A DNA stretch of 56,619 bases from Oscillospiraceae bacterium (lineage in GTDB: Bacteria > Bacillota > Clostridia > Oscillospirales > Ruminococcaceae): positions 1 through 56,619 of the forward strand of contig JALELV010000047.1 in NCBI GenBank assembly GCA_022768545.1. Direction: 5' to 3'. Below are positions 46,836 through 56,082 of the stretch, in pieces (the first letter of the stretch is position 1; the number at the start of each line of letters is the position of its first letter). The notes below the pieces were generated by a model, which searched no databases, was not told where the DNA came from, and saw only the letters and a program-made list of their open reading frames with translations. The translations under genes were made by a program, and so were the position numbers.

Positions 46836-49268
46836 ATGGATAAGCAGTACAACGTCGATGATATTCTGGCGGAGATCAAACGCAAGAAGGGCGGGCGCGG
46901 CGAGGGCGCTGTCTCCGCCCCGCCCCGGGGAGAGTCGGTATTTGCAGAGCCGGCCCGCCGCCCGGAGCGGGAGCCTTCCGAGGCGGAGGAAACGGCGGAT
47001 GCTTTCGAGAGGGAGGAGAAAGGCCGGGAGCCCGGCCTCTCCGCCCCTCTCCGCGCGGGGCAGGGAGAAGAGCGGGAAACCGCTGCTTTTCCGAAGGAGG
47101 AGCCCATGCGGGAGAAGGCCGCCTTCCGGCCGGCGCCGGGGAGGGAGCTCCCGCCCCGGGACGACCCCTTTGACCTGGGCAAATATTTTGGCGAGGGAGC
47201 GGATTTTTCCACCCTGCCGGAAAAGGAACCTCCTGCTAAAAGCGTGAAAAAGCCAGCCCCGGTAAAGCCGGCTCCTGCCAGGCAGGCCCCCATGCCCGCG
47301 CCGGAAAAAGAGCCCTTCCGGCTGGAGCTGAGCTTTGCGGGAGAGGAAGGCCGGGAGGAGATGGGAAAGACCAAGCTGGACCTCCCCGTGGCGCCGGCAG
47401 CTTCCGGCCTGCGGCGAAGCGACCTGGACGACACCCGGGACCTGCCCCGGGCCGATTTTGGAGGCCTGCTGCAGGAGGATGAGCCGGAGGACGATGATTT
47501 TTACCTTGAGGAAGAAAACCCCGGGGAAAGTGAGATAGATGATTACACCGGCCCGCAGGATATTCCGGATATCAAAGAGGATTTCCGCCGGGTCAAATCC
47601 GGGCTGGTGACCCGTTTTTCCCTCACTTTTCTGTTGTTTTTGGTGCTGCTTTACTTTTCTGCGGCGGAGTACATCGGGGCACCGCTGCCCGGTTTTCTCT
47701 CCCCCACGGAGCAGCCGAGAGTTTTTCTCATCGCCAGCATGATCCCGGTGATCCTGGCGGCGCTGGTGTGCAACACGGTCATCGGCGGCGGGCTGCTCTC
47801 CTTCTTTACCTTCCATGCGGATGGGGACTCGCTCTCCGCTGTTTCGGTGATCGCCGTGCTGGTGCAGGGCGTGGCCCTGGCCCTGATGCCGGAACATTTT
47901 TCCGACGCCCGCATCGGTGTTTACTTTACCATGGTGGTGCTGGGCCTTGTCTGCAATACCGTGGGCAAATTGCTCATCATCAACCGTATCAGCACAAATT
48001 TCAAGATGGTTTCCGGCCCCGGTGAGAAGAAGGCCGTGCTGCTGGTGCGGGACCGTGAGCTCGCCCAGGACCTGGCGCGGGGGCTCGACATTGACCTGCC
48101 GGTGATCGCGGCAAACTGCGACAGCGGGTTTTTAAAGCATTTTTTGGATCAGTCCTACGCCTGTGATAGCACCGACGGCGTTACCCGTGTCCTGGCTCCC
48201 ATTGTGACGGCGGGCGGTCTGATCATCGCGGTGGCTTCCTATTTCCTCACAGAGGATATTTTTGTGGCGCTGACTAATTTTGCGGCCTGTATGGCTATTT
48301 CCGCCCCCATCACCTCTGCTTTTGTGGGGAACCTTCCCCTGTACCGGGCCAGCCGGGCCCTGGCGCCCACAGGGGCCATGCTTTCGGGCTTTGAGGCGGT
48401 GGATACCTTCAGCGAGGTCAACGCCGTGACTTTAGAAGGAAGCGACCTGTTTCCCGAAAGTTCCGTTCAGCTGCACAACATCAAGATGTTTGAGAAAAAC
48501 CGCATCGACGATGCCATTTTGGACGCGGCCAGCGCCGTCTGCTCCTGCAACGGTACCCTCAGGGGCATCTTTATGAAGATCATCCAGGGCAATACGTCCA
48601 TGCTCAAAAAGGTAGAAAACCTCACTTACGAGGACGGCATGGGCCTTTCCGCCTGGGTGGACGGCAAGCGGGTCCTTATCGGCAGCGCCGAACTGATGCG
48701 CCGCCACGATATCGACACCCCCTCCCGGGACTATGAGCTCAAATACCGCACGGGGGACCGGGAGCTGATATATCTGGCCAACTCCGGAGAGCTCATTGCC
48801 ATGTTTGTGGTAAGCTATCTGGCGGACGACGGGATCGCCCGGGTGTTGGAGGATATGGAGCGCAAAGGGGTCGCGCTCATCGTAAAATCCACCGACCCCA
48901 ACCTCACCGGAAAAAAGATCGCCTCGGTGTACGACCTCCCGGAGGATATGATCCGGGTGCTCCCAGCCAAGCTGCACCGGGATTTTGACCACGTCACCGC
49001 CCCACGGGACGCGGCAAAGGCAGGGCTTGCGGGATGCGGCGGGGCCTGCGGTTTCCTGGGCGGCGTCTCCGCCGCCATCGGTGTCAAAAGCGCCATGGGG
49101 CTGGGGATGATCCTGCAGATTGTGGGTGTGGTGCTGGGCTACGGCATCGTGGCGTTTTTCTCCCTTATGGGGGGCATTCAGCAGGTCAATGTGTTTACCG
49201 TCATGGCGTTTCAGATCCTCTGGGGCGCGGGGGTGCTGCTGTTCCCCAATTTAAAAAAGCTGCTTTGA
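46836..49268 (+). CDS. Degenerate P-type-ATPase-like membrane protein
   Basis: 810 residues. The first 240 or so are charged, Pro-rich and disordered, starting MDKQYNVDDILAEIKRKK. Then come about eight membrane segments. The stretch CMAISAPITSAFVGNLPLYRASRALAPTGAMLSGFEAVDTFSEVNAV has the order of the segment before the phosphorylation site in P1B ATPases, but DKTGT is replaced by EGSDL (residues 534-538). Later GLSAWVDGKRVLIGSAELM matches the nucleotide-domain pattern, but TGE, HP and GDGxND motifs are missing. It therefore looks like a pseudo-enzyme. The gene is clear and intact, with AAAGGAGAGG before ATG 46836, so the loss is not decay of the frame. Confidence 0.75.
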   Translation: MDKQYNVDDILAEIKRKKGGRGEGAVSAPPRGESVFAEPARRPEREPSEAEETADAFEREEKGREPGLSAPLRAGQGEERETAAFPKEEPMREKAAFRPAPGRELPPRDDPFDLGKYFGEGADFSTLPEKEPPAKSVKKPAPVKPAPARQAPMPAPEKEPFRLELSFAGEEGREEMGKTKLDLPVAPAASGLRRSDLDDTRDLPRADFGGLLQEDEPEDDDFYLEEENPGESEIDDYTGPQDIPDIKEDFRRVKSGLVTRFSLTFLLFLVLLYFSAAEYIGAPLPGFLSPTEQPRVFLIASMIPVILAALVCNTVIGGGLLSFFTFHADGDSLSAVSVIAVLVQGVALALMPEHFSDARIGVYFTMVVLGLVCNTVGKLLIINRISTNFKMVSGPGEKKAVLLVRDRELAQDLARGLDIDLPVIAANCDSGFLKHFLDQSYACDSTDGVTRVLAPIVTAGGLIIAVASYFLTEDIFVALTNFAACMAISAPITSAFVGNLPLYRASRALAPTGAMLSGFEAVDTFSEVNAVTLEGSDLFPESSVQLHNIKMFEKNRIDDAILDAASAVCSCNGTLRGIFMKIIQGNTSMLKKVENLTYEDGMGLSAWVDGKRVLIGSAELMRRHDIDTPSRDYELKYRTGDRELIYLANSGELIAMFVVSYLADDGIARVLEDMERKGVALIVKSTDPNLTGKKIASVYDLPEDMIRVLPAKLHRDFDHVTAPRDAAKAGLAGCGGACGFLGGVSAAIGVKSAMGLGMILQIVGVVLGYGIVAFFSLMGGIQQVNVFTVMAFQILWGAGVLLFPNLKKLL

Positions 49269-49280
49269 TCAAAAGGGGAA

Positions 49281-49311
49281 AAAGCCCGGAGAATTTTCTC
49301 CGGGCTTTTTT
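49281..49311 (+). terminator. Terminator after the P-ATPase-like gene
   Basis: Stem AAAGCCCGGAGA/TCTCCGGGCTTT with a four-base loop and T run, 13 bases after the stop. From 49312 to 49470 I see nothing else. Confidence 0.87.
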
Positions 49312-49474
49312 GACATCCGGGGGAGGAAGAGATAAACGCCTTTTTGGAAGATTGGTGGGGAATGTGTCCGTTTTTCATATCTTTTCGGTGGATAAAGAAT
49401 AAAAAATATGCGTTTTGCACAATCTCTTTTTCATTTATTCTACGGATTTACAGCCCAAATTTCAGAAAACTTGC

Positions 49475-49503
49475 TTGAATGTGACAGGGAGAATCTGTAT
49501 AAT
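49475..49503 (+). promoter_or_regulatory. Promoter for the EF-G paralogue
   Basis: TTGAAT (49475-49480) and TATAAT (49498-49503) with a 17-base spacer. The leader to the start codon is about 100 bases. Confidence 0.7.
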
Positions 49504-49608
49504 AGACAGTATGAAGCGCTGAAAAAATGTTGGATTTTGGATAATTTACACAATTTCAGCGTTTTGGTGCCGCAAAGCGGCAACCTATTCTGAAAGGGGA
49601 GAACAATT

Positions 49609-51681
49609 ATGAGGCAATATAACGCAAAGCAGATTCGAAACATTGCCTTGGCAGGACACGGAAATGCAGGAAAGACGTCTCTGGCGGAGGCCCTGCTGTT
49701 TAAAGCCGGCGCTACTGATAGATTGGGAAAGGTCATCGAAGCCAATACGATCTGCGACTTTGACCCGGAAGAGACCCGGCGCAAGGTATCTGTCTCCATG
49801 GCGGTGGCTCCTCTGGAATGGGGCAATACCAAGATCAACCTTCTTGATACTCCCGGGCTGTTTGACTTTGCCACCGGCTTTTACGAGGGCGTGCGGGCCT
49901 GTGACAGTGTGCTGATTGCCCTGTCCGGAAAATCCGGCGTCTCCGTCGGCACCGAGAAGGCATACAAGCTGGCCGGCGACCTGGGAAAATCCCGGATGTT
50001 CGTAGTGACCAAGCTGGACGCAGAGCATGCGGATTTTTATAAGGTGCTGGAGGGCCTCAAGGCGAAGTTCGGTCCCTCCGTCTGCCCGCTGGTGGTGCCT
50101 CATTATGTGGGCAACGCCGTGGAAAGCTACATCAACCTCATCGACATGAAGGCCTACGTCTACGATGCGGCGGGAAACCCGCAGGAGACCCCCATGCCCG
50201 ACGCGGGGCACCGCATTGACGGCCTGGTGGCGGCTATTTCCGAGGCCATCGCCGAGACCGACGAGGAGCTCTTTGAAAAATATTTCTCCGGCGAGCAGTT
50301 CACCGTGGAGGAGATTACCGCCGGTGTGAAAAAGGGCATCAAGGACGGTACCATCACTCCGGTGCTGGGCTGCTCTGCCTTTACGATGGAGGCGGTGGAC
50401 ACGGTGCTCAACACCATTGCGGCGCTGATGCCCAGTGCGGAGGAGGCCTCCGGCGAAACCGGAGAGACCCCAGACGGCGGCGCGGTGGAGATCCCCTGTG
50501 ATGAAAACGCCCCCTTGGCGGCCTATGTGTTCAAAACGGTCGCAGACCCCTTTGTGGGCAAGCTCTCCTATGTCAAGGTAATCTCCGGCAGGCTCTCTGC
50601 CGACCAGATCCCGGTCAACTCCACCACGGAGCAGCCGGAGCGTCTGGGCAAGATCATCTACCTCAAGGGCAAAAAGCAGGAAGACACCAGCGCCATCGTG
50701 GCAGGCGATATCGGGGCGGTGACCAAGCTCTCCGAGACCCGCACCGGCGATACGCTCTATGACCCCAAACGCCCGGTGAAATTTGCGCCTTCCCGGTTCC
50801 CGGAACCCTGCCTTTCTATGGCGATCGCTCCGAAAACCAAGGGCGATGAGGGCAAGATCGCCCAGAGCATTCAGCGCCTGATAGAGGAGGACCCCTCCAT
50901 CAGCTATGTCAACAATGTGGAGACCCATCAGCAGGTCATCTCCGGCCTGGGCGAGCAGCACCTGGATGTGCTGGTGTCCAAATTAAAGAGCAAATTCGGC
51001 GTGGAGGTCACCATGGAGGAGCCCCGGGTGCCCTACCGTGAGACCATCCGCAAGAAGGTCAAGGTGCAGGGCAAACACAAGAAGCAATCCGGCGGGCACG
51101 GACAGTACGGCGACGTCTGGATTGAGTTCGAGCCCTGGGATTGCGAAGACCTTGACTTCCAGGAGAACGTGTTTGGCGGCTCTGTGCCCCGCAACTTCTT
51201 CCCGGCGGTGGAAAAGGGCCTGCGGGACTGCATCAAGAAGGGCGTTTTGGCCGGTTACCCCGTGGTGGGCCTGAGGGCCACCCTGGTGGACGGCTCCTAT
51301 CACCCGGTGGATTCCTCTGAAATGTCCTTTAAGATGGCGGCGTCCATCGCCTACAAAGAGGGCCTTGCCAAGGCGAGCCCCTGTATCCTGGAGCCGGTGG
51401 GCACCCTCAGCGTTTACGCGCCGGATTCCAATACCGGCGATATCATGGGCGACCTGAATAAGCGCCGCGGCCGCGTGCTGGGTATGAACCCGGCGGGGGA
51501 CGGCCTGCAGGAGGTCGTCGCAGAGGTTCCCATGAGCGAGATGGCGGATTATTCCACCTTCCTGCGCTCCCTGACTCAGGGAAGAGGTTCCTTCTCCTTA
51601 AAGTTTGAGCGCTACGAGCAGCTTCCCGCCAACCTGGAGCCGGAAGTCATCGAGGCGGCAAAGGCCCTGCGGGACGAATAA
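49609..51681 (+). CDS. Elongation factor G-like translation GTPase (paralogue)
   Basis: 690 residues with the five-domain EF-G layout. The GTPase motifs are altered: G1 is GHGNAGKTS (canonical AHIDAGKTT), switch I is DFDPEETRRKVSVSMAV, G3 is DTPGLFDF with Leu84 where His is normally present and needed for catalysis, and G4 is TKLDAE. Domains III-V are well kept (VETHQQVISGLGEQHLDVLV, GRGSFSLKFERYEQLP). Probably the EF-G-like type found beside a canonical fusA elsewhere in Bacillota; its role is not settled. Start follows AAAGGGGAGAAC. Confidence 0.88.
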   Translation: MRQYNAKQIRNIALAGHGNAGKTSLAEALLFKAGATDRLGKVIEANTICDFDPEETRRKVSVSMAVAPLEWGNTKINLLDTPGLFDFATGFYEGVRACDSVLIALSGKSGVSVGTEKAYKLAGDLGKSRMFVVTKLDAEHADFYKVLEGLKAKFGPSVCPLVVPHYVGNAVESYINLIDMKAYVYDAAGNPQETPMPDAGHRIDGLVAAISEAIAETDEELFEKYFSGEQFTVEEITAGVKKGIKDGTITPVLGCSAFTMEAVDTVLNTIAALMPSAEEASGETGETPDGGAVEIPCDENAPLAAYVFKTVADPFVGKLSYVKVISGRLSADQIPVNSTTEQPERLGKIIYLKGKKQEDTSAIVAGDIGAVTKLSETRTGDTLYDPKRPVKFAPSRFPEPCLSMAIAPKTKGDEGKIAQSIQRLIEEDPSISYVNNVETHQQVISGLGEQHLDVLVSKLKSKFGVEVTMEEPRVPYRETIRKKVKVQGKHKKQSGGHGQYGDVWIEFEPWDCEDLDFQENVFGGSVPRNFFPAVEKGLRDCIKKGVLAGYPVVGLRATLVDGSYHPVDSSEMSFKMAASIAYKEGLAKASPCILEPVGTLSVYAPDSNTGDIMGDLNKRRGRVLGMNPAGDGLQEVVAEVPMSEMADYSTFLRSLTQGRGSFSLKFERYEQLPANLEPEVIEAAKALRDE

Positions 51682-51701
51682 GCAGAGCCCGGGCAGGCTT
51701 T

Positions 51702-51732
51702 AAAAGCCGGTGCGTTTCGCACCGGCTTTTTT
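51702..51732 (+). terminator. Terminator after the EF-G-like gene
   Basis: Stem AAAAGCCGGTGCG/CGCACCGGCTTTT with a three-base loop and six T's. Confidence 0.9.
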
Positions 51733-51781
51733 GCGCCCTGCCGGCAGCCCCGCCGCAAAACAAAAATTCACAGAAAAGCTC

Positions 51782-51810
51782 TTGTTCCCGCCCCGGGGAC
51801 GGGTTATAAT
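51782..51810 (+). promoter_or_regulatory. Promoter for the small lipoprotein
   Basis: TTGTTC (51782-51787) and TATAAT (51805-51810), 17 bases apart. Confidence 0.6.
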
Positions 51811-51914
51811 ACATCCGTGTCTGCGGCGGCTGTTTGCGGCCTGCTGCGGAAAACAACAAAAGGATAAAAAGCCGCCGGTCTCCGGAAAAGCGGGGGCGGG
51901 CGCGGGAGGACACG

Positions 51915-52376
51915 ATGAAACGCTTTTTTTGTATTTTGCTTTGCGGCATCCTGGTGCTGTCTATGACGGCCTGCGGAAAACCCTCGGAGGAGGACATCGG
52001 CCAAAAGCTCTATGAGATTGACTGCTGGCTTGCCATGGATGTATGGGAGAACGGCTTCCGCCAGATAGTGCTCTACTCCGCTGGAGAGAAAGAGGAGGAA
52101 GAGCTCGGGGACATTCTGCAGGGCCTTTCCGACAGCCTGGAGAAAAAAGAGGAGTACGAAAAGTACATCGGTGCCCTGGAGGATGCGCGCTACGATACCC
52201 TGAAAGAGCGCTGGGGGTATGTGTCGGGGGAGATCGATAAGCTTCACGCCTCCATCCAGGAGGACCCTCCCCGCTGCGACGGCAGCTACGCCCTGGATAC
52301 CATGATGTATGAATATTACTCCAATACCTTTTGGGATGAACTCAGCAAACTGGGGATCTATCAGTACGTGGGCTAA
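51915..52376 (+). CDS. Small lipoprotein
   Basis: 153 residues. Signal KRFFCILLCGILVLSMTAC with lipobox MTAC (Cys20) and an acidic helical C-terminal part rich in Glu (AGEKEEEELGDILQGL, LEKKEEYEKYIGALEDARYD). Unknown family. ATG at 51915 follows GCGGGAGGACACG. Confidence 0.72.
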   Translation: MKRFFCILLCGILVLSMTACGKPSEEDIGQKLYEIDCWLAMDVWENGFRQIVLYSAGEKEEEELGDILQGLSDSLEKKEEYEKYIGALEDARYDTLKERWGYVSGEIDKLHASIQEDPPRCDGSYALDTMMYEYYSNTFWDELSKLGIYQYVG

Positions 52377-52547
52377 CACAAGCGGGCAGCCTCTCCTATT
52401 CGGGCATCAAAAGAGAGGAAACCACTGGGGAAAAAGACTATGATAGAGACACAGGAGGCGAGATGGCATGGAATGGGCCGAATGGATGAACCGGGCGAAG
52501 AAAAATAGGGCTGGCCGCAGCCCGGAGCAAAATCTTTCGGCTGCCCC

Positions 52548-52576
52548 TTGCATATCCCGCGGGAAAGGGATATAAT
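52548..52576 (+). promoter_or_regulatory. Promoter of the serS T-box leader
   Basis: TTGCAT (52548-52553) and TATAAT (52571-52576), 17 bases apart. Transcription would start near 52583. Confidence 0.75.
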
Positions 52577-52582
52577 AAAGGT

Positions 52583-52823
52583 CAATTGAAAAAATGCTTT
52601 TTGGCTATGATAAAAGTTATGTTCCAACGCCCTTCTGCAGAGAGCCGGTGGCTGCTGAAAACCGGTGGGGGCGCGGGGCTTTCCGCTTTTGGAGCCGCCG
52701 GTGAGGAGCCGGAGGGGGATGCCCTTTAACGCATCGCACGAGAGGCCGCCTTTGTTGGGCGGCAATTTGGGTGGCAGCGCGGGTTTCTTCCGTCCCATAA
52801 TTTGATGGGACGGAAGTTTTTTT
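52583..52823 (+). promoter_or_regulatory. T-box riboswitch controlling serS
   Basis: T-box leaders sense uncharged tRNA. The conserved box GGGTGGCAGCGCGGG is at 52769-52783; its TGGC bulge (52772-52775) pairs with the GCCA end of a tRNA that has G at the discriminator, as tRNA-Ser does. A perfect terminator stem (CTTCCGTCCCAT/ATGGGACGGAAG, 52787-52798 and 52805-52816) with a T run follows; the antiterminator would use the same box. The 5' part has the AGAGAG and GGTG patterns of stem I. The specifier codon is not certain, perhaps UCC near 52680. Confidence 0.88.
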
Positions 52824-52880
52824 ATGAGGGGTTCCGGCGGCTTTGCCGAATCCCTGATCTTAACGAGGAGGATAAAAACA

Positions 52881-54158
52881 ATGCTGGATATCAGAGTAGT
52901 GCGCAATGACCCGGAGATGGTCAAGGAGAACATCCGCAAAAAATTCCAGGACGACAAGCTCGTGCTGGTGGACGAAGTGGTGGAGATGGACCGCCGGTAC
53001 CGCGAGGCAAAGACACGCTGCGACACCCTGCGCGGCCAGCGCAATTCCATCAGCAAGCAGATTGGCGGCTTTATGGCCAAGGGCCAACGGGATGAGGCAG
53101 AAAAGGCCAAGGCGGAAGTGACAGCCATGGCAAAGGAGCTGGAGGAGCTGGAGAAGCTGGAGGAAGAGCTCTCCGCCGAGATCAAAAAGCGCATGATGGT
53201 GATCCCAAATATCATCGATCCTTCCGTGCCGATCGGCCGGGACGACAGCGAAAACGTGGAGGTGGAGCGCTTCGGAGAGCCGGCCGTGCCGGAGTTTGAG
53301 GTGCCTTATCACATCGACATCATGGAAAACCTGAAGGGTGTGGACCTCGACAGTGCCCGCCGCACCAGCGGAAACGGTTTTTATTATCTCAAGGGCGACA
53401 TCGCCCGCCTGCACTCCGCCATCCTCTCCTACGCCCGCGATTTTATGATCGACCGCGGTTTCACCAATTATATTCCGCCCTTCATGATCCGCGGTGATGT
53501 GGTAAACGGCGTCATGAGCTTTACCGAGATGGAGAACATGATGTACAAGATCGAAGGGGAGGATCTTTACCTCATCGGCACCAGCGAACACTCCATGATC
53601 GGCAAATTTATTGACCAGATCCTGGACGAGAGTGACCTGCCCCAGACCCTGACCAGCTACTCCCCCTGCTTCCGCAAGGAGGTGGGTGCCCACGGCATCG
53701 AGGAGCGCGGCGTTTACCGTATCCACCAGTTTGAAAAACAGGAGATGATCGTGGTCTGCAAACCGGAGGAGAGCGCCTCCTGGTTTGTAAAGCTGTACCA
53801 GAACACGGTGGATTTCTTCCGCTCCCTGGATATTCCGGTGCGCACCCTGGAATGCTGCTCCGGAGACCTGGCGGATCTCAAGGTCAAGAGCATCGACGTG
53901 GAGGCCTGGAGCCCCCGCCAGAAAAAATATTTCGAGGTGGGCAGCTGCTCCAACCTGGGCGACGCCCAGGCCCGCCGCCTCGGCATCCGTGTCCGCGGGG
54001 AAAACGGCACCTACATCCCCCACACCCTCAACAACACCGTGGTGGCGCCGCCCCGTATGCTCATCGCTTTCCTGGAAAACAACCTCAGGGCCGACGGTTC
54101 CGTCGCTATCCCCCAGCCTCTGCGCATGTACATGGGAGGCAAGGAGGAGATCCGCTGA
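52881..54158 (+). CDS. serS: Seryl-tRNA synthetase
   Basis: 425 residues, class II. N-terminal coiled-coil arm (about 30-105, with DEVVEMDRRYREAKTRC and EEKLEEELS-like repeats), motif 2 region SYSPCFRKEVGAHGIEERGVYRIHQFEKQE and motif 3 near NNTVVAPPRMLIAFLENN. It is preceded by the T-box leader. ATG at 52881 follows CGAGGAGGATAAAAAC. A terminator follows. Confidence 0.95.
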   Translation: MLDIRVVRNDPEMVKENIRKKFQDDKLVLVDEVVEMDRRYREAKTRCDTLRGQRNSISKQIGGFMAKGQRDEAEKAKAEVTAMAKELEELEKLEEELSAEIKKRMMVIPNIIDPSVPIGRDDSENVEVERFGEPAVPEFEVPYHIDIMENLKGVDLDSARRTSGNGFYYLKGDIARLHSAILSYARDFMIDRGFTNYIPPFMIRGDVVNGVMSFTEMENMMYKIEGEDLYLIGTSEHSMIGKFIDQILDESDLPQTLTSYSPCFRKEVGAHGIEERGVYRIHQFEKQEMIVVCKPEESASWFVKLYQNTVDFFRSLDIPVRTLECCSGDLADLKVKSIDVEAWSPRQKKYFEVGSCSNLGDAQARRLGIRVRGENGTYIPHTLNNTVVAPPRMLIAFLENNLRADGSVAIPQPLRMYMGGKEEIR

Positions 54159-54179
54159 CCTTTGCGGTCTGTCCCGATC

Positions 54180-54215
54180 AAAACGCTCTGTCCTTTCGGG
54201 GGCAGGGCGTTTTTG
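54180..54215 (+). terminator. Terminator after serS
   Basis: Stem AAAACGCTCTGTCC with GGGGGCAGGGCGTTTT and a T run; slightly imperfect pairing. Confidence 0.7.
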
Positions 54216-54242
54216 CGTGCCGGGAAACAGCCCCGCAAGGTG

Positions 54243-54271
54243 AAAAAGCCCCGGCCCAAAGGAGCCGGGGC
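54243..54271 (-). terminator. Terminator of the MATE gene
   Basis: On the reverse strand GCCCCGGCTCC loops TTT to GGGCCGGGGC then TTTTT. It lies 28 bases beyond the MATE stop. Confidence 0.8.
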
Positions 54272-54298
54272 AGGGGCCGCAGAAAGCGGGAGGGGGTG

Positions 54299-55666
54299 TT
54301 ACAGGTCGGCGCGGGTGAGGTTTTTGATCCAGCGGAAGCGGTTTACCTTTACCACCGCCACGGCGCATTTTAAGACCTGGTCTGACTTGAGGCACGCGAA
54401 CACCACCCAGGGTTCGGCGTGCAGCCAGAAGGCGGCCACACAGGCGGAGGGGATGACGATGAGCCACACAAAGATCAGGTCGTTGACCAGCACAAAATGA
54501 GTGGCTCCGCCCGCCCGGACGATGCCGGTGAGCACCGACATCTGGTACCCGGTGCCGACGATGGTGACCGAGAGCACCGTGAGGAACTGGGAGGCCATGT
54601 GCAGTGTCTCCGGGGCGAGGTTACGGTAGACGGCCTGGATGATGAGATCCTTGCTGAAGAACACCAGCGCCCCGGTAAAGAGGCCCATGCCGAGAAAGAT
54701 GAGCTGCATGGTGCGGGCGTACTGCTTCACCTTTTCGTAATCGCCGGAGCCAACCGTTTTGCCGATGACGATGGCGGTGGCGCCGGAGAGGCCGTACACC
54801 CCCACGGAGAGGATCTGCAGCAGGGTGTTGGCAATGCTCACCGACGAGATGGCCGCCGCGCCCAGCCGCCCGATAATGGCGCTCTGGGTGGCCATGTTGA
54901 GCCCCCAGGTGATGTCCCCCAAAATGACGGGGAAGCCGTAGCGGAAAAAGTCTCCCACCAGCACGCGGCTGGAATGGAGCAGTTCCCTGAACTTCAGGCA
55001 AAGCTTTTGATCCACGCGCTTGATGTAAAACAAAATGATGGCGCTTTCCAGCATCCGGGCGGACAGGGTGGCGATAGCCGCGCCGCGGATGCCCAGGGCG
55101 GGGGCGCCCAGATGCCCGAAGATGAGCACCCAGTTGAGGAATACATTGGTGACGAGGGCGGAAAAGGAGAGATACATACCCACCCGAACGGTTTCCACGC
55201 TGCGCAGGGCAGCCACCAAAACGTTGGTAAACACAAAGAACGGGTAGCTGAAGCAGACGATACGGATGTAGCGGGCCCCTTCCTCCACCACGGAGGCCTC
55301 GTCGGTGAACAGCCCCAGCACCTGGGTGGGGAAGAAAAACACTGCCCCCCAGCAGAGTACGGCCAGCAGCATGGAGAGCTTCATGGAGATGCCGATGAGC
55401 TGCTTGACGGAGCCCAGATCCCGCCGGCCCCAGTACTGTGTGGCCAAAACGGCCAGTGCAGCGGCCAGGCCGGTGACCAGCATCTGCAGCAGAGTTTGGA
55501 TCTGGTTGGACATGAACACACCGGAGAGCGCCGCCTCCCCTAAAGAGCCCACCATGACGTTATCGGCCAGATTGACCGAATAGGTGACGATATTCTGCAG
55601 CATCAAAGGGGCGGCCAGGGAAAACAGGTTTTTGTAAAAGCCCTTGTCGCGGGTAAGCCAGGACAT
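54299..55666 (-). CDS. MATE family efflux transporter
   Basis: 455 residues, twelve predicted membrane segments in two halves. Typical segments LFSLAAPLMLQNIVTYSVNLADNVMVGSLGEAALSGV and ATQYWGRRDLGSVKQLIGIS match the first half, with a second-half counterpart SSVSIANTLLQILSVGVYGLSGATAIVIGKTVGSGD. These proteins export cationic drugs or metabolites by sodium or proton antiport. Substrate unknown. Confidence 0.92.
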   Translation of the reverse strand: MSWLTRDKGFYKNLFSLAAPLMLQNIVTYSVNLADNVMVGSLGEAALSGVFMSNQIQTLLQMLVTGLAAALAVLATQYWGRRDLGSVKQLIGISMKLSMLLAVLCWGAVFFFPTQVLGLFTDEASVVEEGARYIRIVCFSYPFFVFTNVLVAALRSVETVRVGMYLSFSALVTNVFLNWVLIFGHLGAPALGIRGAAIATLSARMLESAIILFYIKRVDQKLCLKFRELLHSSRVLVGDFFRYGFPVILGDITWGLNMATQSAIIGRLGAAAISSVSIANTLLQILSVGVYGLSGATAIVIGKTVGSGDYEKVKQYARTMQLIFLGMGLFTGALVFFSKDLIIQAVYRNLAPETLHMASQFLTVLSVTIVGTGYQMSVLTGIVRAGGATHFVLVNDLIFVWLIVIPSACVAAFWLHAEPWVVFACLKSDQVLKCAVAVVKVNRFRWIKNLTRADL

Positions 55667-55923
55667 AGTAACCCTCCGTTCATATGGCTTTGCAGGATGG
55701 GAAAACGTTTACATATCCGCCTGAAAAAAAGCCGGCAGGCCTTGCGGCACCCGGCATTTCAGCTTGGTTTCAGTGTACCGCCCCGCGGGGGAAAAGTCAA
55801 ATATTTTTGAATGGGGCGAAGCATCCGGCAGGATTTTTGCAAAACCGGGAGAAGAACGGGGAGCCGTTTAAAGCTCAGGCCGGAAACCCCGGGAAAACAG
55901 GGGAAAAGGCCGTCTTGCGCGCT

Positions 55924-55953
55924 TTGAAAAGGCCGGTGAGTCTGTGGTATGAT
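55924..55953 (+). promoter_or_regulatory. Possible promoter for the last GNAT gene
   Basis: TTGAAA (55924-55929) and TATGAT (55948-55953), 18 bases apart. The stretch 55667-55923 holds no gene I can support. Confidence 0.45.
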
Positions 55954-56082
55954 AGAGACGGAAAACGGCGGGCCGTTATTCCAGGATAACAGGGGATACT
56001 CCAAAACAAACAGGTTAGGGGTGGAACCATGTACTGACAAAACTTACCTTCTTTTGTATCAATATAAAAGGTGAGTGAAATT

